DNA of 64,000 nucleotides from contig JALSSC010000008.1 of the NCBI GenBank assembly GCA_026984455.1, forward strand, positions 20,886 through 84,885, in the 5' to 3' direction. The notes under the pieces are model-generated. The model searched no databases. It was not told the DNA's origin and was given only the letters and a program-made list of their open reading frames with translations. Shown here piece after piece: positions 19,327-25,995 of the stretch. The position numbers and the translations under genes were made by a program. Each line of letters opens with the position of its first letter. Within the stretch, counting starts at the first letter, position 1. The stretch is from Chromatiaceae bacterium. Its GTDB lineage: Bacteria; Pseudomonadota; Gammaproteobacteria; Chromatiales; Chromatiaceae.

Positions 19327-20342
19327 TGAGCGCCCGCACCCCCTGGGCGGTCCTGGGCGCGGTCCTGATCCTCATCGGCCTGGTGGTGTCCGCGCGGGCC
19401 ACCGACGACCCCCATCGCTTCGACGACTTCCCGCTCAAGGAGCCCCTGCACCACCCCGACTGGTTCAAGCGGAGTTTCATGGAACTCCAGGACGACCTCG
19501 CCGAGGCCGTGGCGGCGGGCAAAGACGGCATCATCGTCTATTTCGGCCAGAAGCGCTGCGCCTACTGCCGCATGTTGCTGGAGGTCAACTGGCGCCTGCC
19601 CGACATCGTCGCCTACACCCGCCGGCACTTCGATGTGATCGCCGTCGATATCTGGAGCCCCGAGGAGGTCACCGACGTCCATGGAGAGACCCTCAGCCAG
19701 CGCCAGTACGCCCTGCGCGAGAAGACCAACTTCACCCCCTCGCTGATCTTCTACGACGCCCAGGGCAGAGAGGCCCTGCGCCTGCGTGGCTACTATCCCC
19801 CCTATCAGTTCCGCGCCGCCCTGGAATACGTGGTGGACGGCTACTATCGCAAAGAACCCTTCGCCGACTACCTGGCCCGCGGCGACAACGCCCCCAAGTT
19901 CGAGCCGGGCGATCTCAACGAAGAGGACTTCTACACCCCGCCCCCCTTCGACCTGGATCGCAGCCGCCTGCCCGGGGAACGCCCGCTGGTGGTGTTCTTC
20001 GAGCAGGGGGAGTGCCACGCCTGCGACATCCTCCACGGCGAAGTGCTCAGGGACCCGGAGATCCACCGCCAGTTCGAACGCTTCGACGACGTCCAGCTCG
20101 ATATCCGGGCGGACACGCCGGTCGTCACCCCGGACGGCAAGCGGACCAGCGCACGCGCCTGGGCCCACGACCTGGGGCTGTTCTACGCCCCCGCGCTGTT
20201 GTTCTTCGACGAACACGGGCGGGAGATCATCCGGGTGGATTCGGTGGTACGCTTCTATCGTCTGCGCAACGTGCTCGAATATGTCACCAGCCGCGCCTAT
20301 CTCACCCAGCCCGACTATCAGCGCTGGCGGGTGAGCCGCTGA
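19326..20342 (+). CDS. periplasmic protein with two thioredoxin-like domains
   Basis: The 338-residue protein starts with an uncleaved or cleavable signal segment (about 7-25, ending SARAT). It has two thioredoxin-like halves: the first with CxxC at C78-A-Y-C81, preceded by IIVYFGQK and followed by a TPSLIFYDAQG cis-proline block, and the second with C230-H-A-C233 after PLVVFFEQG and an APALLFFDEHG block. Each half resembles SoxW/thioredoxin-fold reductases. Two redox sites in one exported chain suggest electron relay or reduction of periplasmic thiols, for example in cytochrome or sulfur chemistry; this is inference. Translation is coupled to nudE. Confidence 0.75.
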   Translation: MSARTPWAVLGAVLILIGLVVSARATDDPHRFDDFPLKEPLHHPDWFKRSFMELQDDLAEAVAAGKDGIIVYFGQKRCAYCRMLLEVNWRLPDIVAYTRRHFDVIAVDIWSPEEVTDVHGETLSQRQYALREKTNFTPSLIFYDAQGREALRLRGYYPPYQFRAALEYVVDGYYRKEPFADYLARGDNAPKFEPGDLNEEDFYTPPPFDLDRSRLPGERPLVVFFEQGECHACDILHGEVLRDPEIHRQFERFDDVQLDIRADTPVVTPDGKRTSARAWAHDLGLFYAPALLFFDEHGREIIRVDSVVRFYRLRNVLEYVTSRAYLTQPDYQRWRVSR

Positions 20343-20446
20343 CGTTCAGGGCCTCCGCGGCGCCCTCCCGGCGGGCAAGGGCGATACGGCCGGTGGACAG
20401 CACATCCTCACAATAACCGACAATCGACGCCCCCTGGAGGACGCTC

Positions 20447-21988
20447 ATGTTCGAAGCCACCAAACTGGGACGCAGGATCCCCAAGGACGCCTTCAAGGCC
20501 GAGGTGCCGGAGCTGCGCACCCGCCTGCTCGCCGCCCAACGCGCCATCCGCGAGGCGCGGGTGCCGGTGATCGTCGTCGTGTCCGGGGTCGAGGCCGCCG
20601 GCAAGGGGGAACTGGTGAACCGCCTCAACGAATGGCTGGATGCCCGCGGGGTACAGACCTTCGCCTTCTGGGACGCCACCGACGAAGAACGCCAGCGCCC
20701 CCGTTACTGGCGCTTCTGGCGCAGCCTGCCGCCGCGCGGCGAGATCTGCAACCTGTTCGGTGGCTGGTACCAGGCCCCCATCGAACGGCGCTTCCGCGAA
20801 CTCTGCAACGATGCGGAACTGGACGCCGAACTCAATCGCATCGTGGACTTCGAACGCATGTTGAGCCAGGACGGGGCGCTCATCGTCAAGTTCTGGTACC
20901 ACCTGCCCCAGAAGGAACAGAAGCGGCGCCTCAAGGAACTCGCCCGGGACGACCGCAGCCGCTGGAAGATGCTGCCCGACAAGAGCAAGTTCGCCGAACA
21001 ATACCGCAAGTTCGAACAGGTGGCCGAACGGGTCATCCGCATCACCGACCGCGGCATCGCCCCCTGGCACCTGATCGAGGCGACCGACCGCCGCTACCGC
21101 GATCTCACCACCGGTCGCACCCTGCTCGCCGTACTCGAGGCGCGTCTGGCCGAGATCGCCGCCACCCGGGAGTCCCCCGCGGCGGCCGTACCGGCCCCCG
21201 AACCGGTGGCCGCCGAGCCCGAGGCCCAGATCACCATCCTCGACCGCATCGACCTGTCCCAACGCTTGGAGCGGAATCTCTACAAGGTACGCCTGAAGAG
21301 GCTCCAGGCCGAGGCCAACGAACTCGCCTGGCAGGCCTACAAGGCCAAACGCTCCACCGTGCTGGTGTTCGAGGGGGTGGACGCCGGCGGCAAGGGCGGC
21401 GCGATCCGGCGCATCACCAACGCCGTCGACGCCCGCCTCTACCGGGCCATTCCCATCGCCGCCCCCAGCGACGAGGAGAAGGCCCACCACTACCTGTGGC
21501 GTTTCTGGCGGCAGATCCCCAGGGCCGGTTACATGACCATCTACGACCGCTCCTGGTACGGACGGGTCCTGGTGGAGCGGGTCGAGGGTTTCGCCTCGCC
21601 CCACGAGTGGCAACGGGCCTATGCCGAGATCAACGAATTCGAGGATCAACTGGTGGAAAGCGGCACCGTGCTCATGAAGTTTTGGATGCACGTCAGCGAG
21701 GACGAGCAACTCCGCCGCTTCAAGGAACGCGAGGACACCCCCTACAAACGCCACAAGATCACCGACGAAGACTGGCGCAACCGCGAACGCTGGGACGACT
21801 ACAAACTGGCGGCCAACGAGATGGTGGCCCGCACCAGCACCGAGATGGCGCCCTGGACCCTGGTGGCGGGCAACGACAAGCCCTTCGCCCGCATCCAGGT
21901 GCTGGACACCTTCTGCCGGCAGATCCGGCGGGCCTTGGAGGCAGGCCCCCGCGGCGACGGCTATCTGACCTGCGAGACCACGGGCTGA
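20447..21988 (+). CDS. pap: two-domain polyphosphate kinase 2 (polyphosphate:AMP phosphotransferase type)
   Basis: The 513-residue protein is a tandem duplication of the PPK2 domain, the class that phosphorylates AMP to ADP using polyphosphate. The N-terminal half has Walker A GVEAAGKGE (47-55), and the C-terminal half has GVDAGGKGG (about 308), with lid and Walker B features such as DRSWYGRVLVERVEG and FWMHVSEDEQLRRF. A proline/alanine linker (about 240-265) joins the halves. In characterised members the C-terminal half is the active one. The reading frame overlaps the convergent PEP-CTERM-like gene by 28 bases. Confidence 0.92.
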   Translation: MFEATKLGRRIPKDAFKAEVPELRTRLLAAQRAIREARVPVIVVVSGVEAAGKGELVNRLNEWLDARGVQTFAFWDATDEERQRPRYWRFWRSLPPRGEICNLFGGWYQAPIERRFRELCNDAELDAELNRIVDFERMLSQDGALIVKFWYHLPQKEQKRRLKELARDDRSRWKMLPDKSKFAEQYRKFEQVAERVIRITDRGIAPWHLIEATDRRYRDLTTGRTLLAVLEARLAEIAATRESPAAAVPAPEPVAAEPEAQITILDRIDLSQRLERNLYKVRLKRLQAEANELAWQAYKAKRSTVLVFEGVDAGGKGGAIRRITNAVDARLYRAIPIAAPSDEEKAHHYLWRFWRQIPRAGYMTIYDRSWYGRVLVERVEGFASPHEWQRAYAEINEFEDQLVESGTVLMKFWMHVSEDEQLRRFKEREDTPYKRHKITDEDWRNRERWDDYKLAANEMVARTSTEMAPWTLVAGNDKPFARIQVLDTFCRQIRRALEAGPRGDGYLTCETTG

Positions 21989-22944
21989 CGCCGCCTCAGC
22001 CCCAGCAGGCCGAGGCCGACCAACAGCCAGGTGCCGGGCAGGGGGACGCTCTCGGTGTGAGTCACCGCCCCGCCGCGGATCCGCAGATGCCCCCAATCGT
22101 TGGCACAGGCCATGGTCCAGTGTAGATCGATGGCCTCGGGCCGCACGGCCAGGCCCAGGAGGTCCAGCGGGACCCGCGTCTCGATCACATAATGTCGGCC
22201 GTAACCGCTGGAATAGGCGCCCAACTGGGTGGGGACGGCGCCGCCGTAGGTGGCCTCGGTATAGGTCAGACTGGTGTGGCCGACGGGACTGCCGGCGGTG
22301 ACCACCGTGGGATGGGCCGCCTGGTAGGCCGTCCCGGCCCCGGCCAGGGACTGGGGGGGGTGGTGCCAGTCGGCGATGTGCTCGCCGGGTTGGGTCCAGA
22401 GTCCCAAGGCCCAGTCGTCCGCGCGATAGACGTCACCCGCCACGCCCAGCCCCAGGCCGCCGGCGAAGGTGACGATGGCGTAGTCGTAGAGGCCGTCGCC
22501 GTCCAGGTCGAGGCCGATGTCCCCCGGCTCCCAGCTGCCACTCGCAGGGGCCTTGCCGGTGACGATGGCCAGATAGAGGTCGCTTCCCACATAGGTGGCG
22601 TAGAAGGCCTCCATGTCATAGTGCTGACCGCCGTACCCCGGGCCGAGATAGGAGTGAATCTGATCTTCCTCGCTCCAGGCGATCCCCGGCCGGGGTGTCC
22701 AGTCGGCGACCGTACCCGCGGGTGCGGCGGCGAGCCAGTCCGAGAGGTCGCCGTCGATCGTCATGGCCGCCGCGGGCAAGGCCAGGCCGAACCAGGCCAG
22801 GAAGGCAAGCACCACCGTCACGGCGCCTGCCCCGGCCCGGATGTCCACAGGGCGCGGGTGCTTGGAATCCCCCCTCACCCCCAGACCCGGATGGGGTGGG
22901 TGTGTGCACGGCGCCGCGCTCTCGGCAACGAATGGAAATCGCAT
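21961..22944 (-). CDS. PEP-CTERM-like exported protein (candidate exosortase substrate)
   Basis: The 327-residue protein has an N-terminal signal region (hydrophobic core about 48-63, ending PAAAM), a beta-rich extracellular domain (MTIDGDLSDWLA at the start, repeated Asp/Gly motifs such as DLDGDGLYDY), and a C-terminal tripartite tail: VPLPGTW, a hydrophobic stretch LLVGLGLLGL, then RRRQ. That tail resembles PEP-CTERM sorting signals, though the motif reads VPLPG rather than VPEP. I choose the ATG at 22944 because a strong GGAGG lies about ten bases upstream; an ATG five codons earlier would bury that site. A near-consensus sigma-54 promoter lies 38 bases upstream and a sigma-54 activator is encoded divergently. 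No exosortase is in the window. Confidence 0.75.
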   Translation of the reverse strand: MRFPFVAESAAPCTHPPHPGLGVRGDSKHPRPVDIRAGAGAVTVVLAFLAWFGLALPAAAMTIDGDLSDWLAAAPAGTVADWTPRPGIAWSEEDQIHSYLGPGYGGQHYDMEAFYATYVGSDLYLAIVTGKAPASGSWEPGDIGLDLDGDGLYDYAIVTFAGGLGLGVAGDVYRADDWALGLWTQPGEHIADWHHPPQSLAGAGTAYQAAHPTVVTAGSPVGHTSLTYTEATYGGAVPTQLGAYSSGYGRHYVIETRVPLDLLGLAVRPEAIDLHWTMACANDWGHLRIRGGAVTHTESVPLPGTWLLVGLGLLGLRRRQPVVSQVR

Positions 22945-22981
22945 GAAACAGGCCTCCAATCACGGGTTGTGTGACCTGCTT

Positions 22982-22997
22982 CGCAGTTTTCATGCCA
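22982..22997 (-). promoter_or_regulatory. sigma-54 (-24/-12) promoter of the PEP-CTERM-like gene
   Basis: The minus strand reads TGGCATGAAAACTGCG. It matches the sigma-54 consensus TGGCACG-N4-TTGC except at two positions and has the invariant GG and GC separated by exactly ten bases. Transcription would start near 22971, leaving a leader of about 27 bases that contains the GGAGG ribosome-binding site. The neighbouring activator gene at 23262 belongs to the class this promoter type needs. Confidence 0.75.
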
Positions 22998-23049
22998 TGT
23001 GCCGCATCCACGGTATACACTGGGCAAAGGACACCGAGCCGTCGGCCGG

Positions 23050-23079
23050 TGGCAGCCTCCAGCCTGTCATCCACTGCCA
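23050..23079. promoter_or_regulatory. candidate upstream activator site (inverted repeat)
   Basis: The perfect six-base inverted repeat TGGCAG-N18-CTGCCA is centred about 94 bases upstream of the predicted sigma-54 transcription start. This is a typical distance for binding sites of sigma-54 activators. It lies between the promoter and the divergent activator gene. A six-base repeat with 18-base spacing can arise by chance, so this is only a candidate. Confidence 0.4.
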
Positions 23080-23097
23080 TCCGCGACAGAGAATGTC

Positions 23098-23265
23098 ATG
23101 AATCCCAAGCCCCGCCGCCCAGCCAGAGAAAAGCCGCGACCGTCGGGAACGCCCTTCATCCGTTTCCGTCAACGCCGCGGGGACCGGGGGCGACCCGGCG
23201 ACCCCGGGCCGAGACAGGGACCGGAGCACAGACCCTGGGCCTTGCCCAGTAAGGACCGCCCATGA
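23098..23265 (+). CDS. possible small basic ORF upstream of the sigma-54 activator
   Basis: A 55-codon frame (starting MNPKPRRPAREKPRPSGTPF) is rich in Arg, Pro and Gly. Its stop overlaps the start of the activator gene as ATGA, the pattern seen between coupled genes. The composition also fits chance translation of GC-rich leader DNA, and the ribosome-binding site is weak. It could act as a leader that couples translation of the activator, or be meaningless. The rest of the 317-base gap holds the sigma-54 promoter and the inverted repeat. Confidence 0.25.
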   Translation: MNPKPRRPAREKPRPSGTPFIRFRQRRGDRGRPGDPGPRQGPEHRPWALPSKDRP

Positions 23266-24578
23266 GCCGGGTATTCACCTTGCAGACCCTGTTGGAGAGC
23301 CAACCCCATCCCCTGCTGATCGTGGATGTGGGGTTGCATCTCGCCGCGGCCAACAAGGCACTGGAGACCGCGCTGGGCCATCCCGCCGCGAAACTCGTGG
23401 GGCAGGCGTGCTGCGCCCTGGACGCCGAACCCCAACCCCACTGCCGCCACCGGCGCTTCTTCCAGGACCTGGAACCCTACACCACCACGGTACCCCTGGC
23501 GGGCGGCCTCGCGGCCGTGGCCCAGGTCCAGGGATTCCCCCTGCTCGACACCGACGGCCGCCTCTTCCTCGCCGAGGCAGTGCGTCCCATCGGGCGGACA
23601 GTGACGGACGACCTCATGCTGGGCCGCTCCCCGGGCTTCCAAAAGATACGCGAGGAACTCTTGCGCCTGGCCGCGAGTGACGTACCCATCCTGCTGCGTG
23701 GCGAGACCGGGGTCGGCAAGGAGGTGGCGGCCGAGTTCGTGCACCGGCATTCGCCGCGCAAGCGGGGCCCTTTCGTGGTGGTGGACTGCACCGCCATCGC
23801 CGAAGACCTGTTCGAGAGTGAACTCTTCGGCCACCAAAAGGGGGCATTCACCGGTGCCCTGAACGACAAGACCGGCCTGTTCGAAATGGCCGATGGCGGC
23901 ACCCTGTTCCTCGATGAGATCGGCGAACTGCCTCTGTCCCAGCAGCCCAAGCTGTTGCGCGCCCTGGAGACCGGACGTTTCCGGCCCGTGGGTGGTACCC
24001 GCCAACACCAGGCGCAGGTGCGGGTGGTGAGCGCCACCCACCGCGATCTGCGCGCCCTGATCGCCGAGGGCGGTTTTCGTCAGGACCTCTACTACCGCCT
24101 CGCCGTGGCCCCGGTGGAGATCCCGCCCCTGCGCGAGCGGCGCGAGGACATCCCTGTCATCGCCGACCATCTCCTCGCGGCGATCGCCCATGGCCTGGGG
24201 AGGCCCTTGCGCATCGACGCCGAGGCGGCACGTAAGTTGCTGAATTACTCCTACCCAGGCAACGTCCGGGAGCTGCGCAACCTGCTTCACCTCGCAGCCA
24301 GCCTCAGCACCGACGGGATCGTCCGCGCCGACCTGATCCGCCTGCCCGAGGCCACAGGGGGCGGTGCCGGCCCGGTATTGGAGCAACTGCGCACCCTGCC
24401 CGGCCTGTCACCCCTGGAAGCGGCCGAGGCCGGGCAGATCCTGGAACTGATGCAGTCCCTGGGCGGCAACCGCCGGCGCGTGGCCGCTGCCCTCGGGGTG
24501 AGCGAACGTACCCTCTACCGCAAACTCAAACGCTACGGACTCAACCGGACCGCCTATGCCGACCCAACCACCACCTGA
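23262..24578 (+). CDS. sigma-54-dependent transcriptional activator (PAS, AAA+, Fis-type HTH)
   Basis: The 438-residue protein has an N-terminal PAS-like sensor (about 10-120), a central AAA+ domain and a C-terminal helix-turn-helix. The AAA+ part shows Walker A GETGVGKE, the sigma-54 contact motif GAFTGA, Walker B GGTLFLDEIGELP and the sensor region YYRLAVAPVEIPPLRERREDI. The C-terminus NRRRVAAALGVSERTLYRKL is a Fis-type HTH. There is no phosphoacceptor domain, so it probably senses a ligand or redox state through the PAS region, which contains cysteines at ACCAL and HCRH. It is divergent from the sigma-54-promoted gene at 22944 and overlaps the HDOD gene. Confidence 0.92.
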   Translation: MSRVFTLQTLLESQPHPLLIVDVGLHLAAANKALETALGHPAAKLVGQACCALDAEPQPHCRHRRFFQDLEPYTTTVPLAGGLAAVAQVQGFPLLDTDGRLFLAEAVRPIGRTVTDDLMLGRSPGFQKIREELLRLAASDVPILLRGETGVGKEVAAEFVHRHSPRKRGPFVVVDCTAIAEDLFESELFGHQKGAFTGALNDKTGLFEMADGGTLFLDEIGELPLSQQPKLLRALETGRFRPVGGTRQHQAQVRVVSATHRDLRALIAEGGFRQDLYYRLAVAPVEIPPLRERREDIPVIADHLLAAIAHGLGRPLRIDAEAARKLLNYSYPGNVRELRNLLHLAASLSTDGIVRADLIRLPEATGGGAGPVLEQLRTLPGLSPLEAAEAGQILELMQSLGGNRRRVAAALGVSERTLYRKLKRYGLNRTAYADPTTT

Positions 24579-25485
24579 TGCGGCACCCCAGGGACTGCTG
24601 CGCTGGAACCTGGGCGCCCTCACCCTGTACCCCGGGGAACTGCCACCTCCCAGTGACATCCGCACCCTGATCCGTTCCACGGAGCAACTGCCGCCCCTGC
24701 CCGAGATCGCCCTGCGCCTGCTGCGCCTGCTCGACGACCCCGACGCCGATGCCGTGCGCCTGGCCGGGATCCTGGAACTCGATCCCCTGATCACTGCCCA
24801 GGTCCTGCGCCGGGCCAACTCGGCCTACTATGTCTCGAGGGATCCGGTGACATCGGTACGCGACGCCGTAGGCCGGGTGCTGGGATTCGAGACCGCCCTC
24901 AGCCTGGCCCTCGGCCTGGCCATGACCGAACCCCTGCGTGTCCCCCCGGGAGGCCCCCTGGGACGCGAGGAGGTCTGGCGGCACGGTCTACTCTGCGGCC
25001 AGCTCACCCAGACCCTGGCGGCCGCCCTGCCCCCCGCCCGCCGGCCCGCCTCCGGCCAGGCCCAGCTCGCCGGGATACTCCAGAACATCGGCTACCTGCT
25101 CCTCGGCCACCTATTGCCCGACCCCTACCGCTTCCTCAACCGCATGGTCCTGGCCAACCCGGCCCTGCCCCTGCCCGCCCTGGAACGCTTCAGCCTGGGG
25201 CTGGAGCACGGCCAGCTCGGGGCCTGGCTGCTGGAGGCCTGGGGGCTCCCCGCACCCCTGTGTGCCGCCGTCCGTCACCACCACACTCCCGGATACACGG
25301 GGGCCGGCGCCGACCTGGTGCGTCTGAGCGGATTGGCCGACGCCCTGCTCACCGCACGGGGGCTGGGCATCGGCCCGGTCCCGGACGACGAGGCCATGAC
25401 CCGCTGGCACCAGGCTCTGGGCCTGAGCCCGGAAACCACCGAGGCGCGCCTGGCCGGGTTGCTGGAGCGGGTGATGCCGCAGTGA
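24556..25485 (+). CDS. HDOD-domain protein
   Basis: The 309-residue protein has an HDOD domain (about 40-240), with LPPLPEIALRLLRLLDDPDADAV at its start and NSAYYVSRDPVTSVRDAVGRVLG in the middle; such domains resemble HD phosphohydrolases without the metal residues and act in signalling. Here the HD site is replaced by QNIGYLLLGHLLP, so it is likely non-catalytic. A histidine run (VRHHHTPG) follows. Its start lies 23 bases inside the activator gene, so the two are co-translated and may act in one signalling path. It is followed by the fused repeat copies. Confidence 0.8.
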   Translation: MPTQPPPDAAPQGLLRWNLGALTLYPGELPPPSDIRTLIRSTEQLPPLPEIALRLLRLLDDPDADAVRLAGILELDPLITAQVLRRANSAYYVSRDPVTSVRDAVGRVLGFETALSLALGLAMTEPLRVPPGGPLGREEVWRHGLLCGQLTQTLAAALPPARRPASGQAQLAGILQNIGYLLLGHLLPDPYRFLNRMVLANPALPLPALERFSLGLEHGQLGAWLLEAWGLPAPLCAAVRHHHTPGYTGAGADLVRLSGLADALLTARGLGIGPVPDDEAMTRWHQALGLSPETTEARLAGLLERVMPQ

Positions 25486-25521
25486 AGGGATGCCCCGCCG
25501 CCGCGATTCTCTCTGTATTGG

Positions 25522-25685
25522 TATACCCGTCGCACATGAATATTTCCCGACTGCGGCCGCCCCTCGCACCCCTGGGCTGTGTGGCGATTGCTCGCCATAG
25601 TCCCTGCGATGACTCGCTTCCGCGCCTTGCCCAGGGGCACGAGGAACACCCTCGAAACACGAAATATTCACGTGCGACGGGTATA
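25522..25685. repeat. 164-bp palindromic interspersed repeat, copy B1
   Basis: This copy has the same length as copy A (164 bp), the same TATACCCGTCGCAC ends in inverted orientation, and closely similar inner arms and centre. It begins 36 bases after the HDOD stop. Its right end is joined directly to copy B2. Confidence 0.85.
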
Positions 25686-25829
25686 TTTTCGACCACTGTG
25701 GCCGCCCCTCGCCCCCCTGGACCGGGTTGCGGACGCCCTCCATAGTCCCAACCATGACTCGCGCCGTGCCTTGCCCAGGGGCACGAGGAACACCCTCGAA
25801 AAACGAAGCTGTTGGCGTGCGACGGGTTT
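25684..25829. repeat. palindromic repeat, copy B2, joined to B1
   Basis: The copy resumes at the TATTTTCGACCACTG part of the element, continues through the inner arms (CGCCCCTCGCCCCCCTGG and TTGCCCAGGGGCACGAGGAA) and ends with GTGCGACGGGTTT. The left outer end is missing or shared with the right end of B1, and its sequence is more diverged than B1. Together B1 and B2 make a head-to-tail pair of about 308 bp. Confidence 0.75.
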
Positions 25830-25995
25830 GACCCGAATATTGCACCATCGCGATCGAGGCGTTCGTGAAAAAGAGGACAAGATTGGCCGGGAGCGGGAAA
25901 GACATCCCTGAGGAACCTTCATGTGCCGTCTCTCCCCTGGACACGCCGATCCTCCAGGCCATAGAATGGTCCTTTAACGCTCACTACCACGGCAA
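25830..25995. promoter_or_regulatory. upstream region of the Hyf-like operon
   Basis: These 166 bases separate the repeat pair from the first Hyf-like gene. A TAGAATGG stretch near 25961 might be a -10 element, but I see no clear -35 and no ribosome-binding site before the ATG at 25996. No gene is supported. A transcript beginning within the repeat pair cannot be excluded. Confidence 0.3.
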
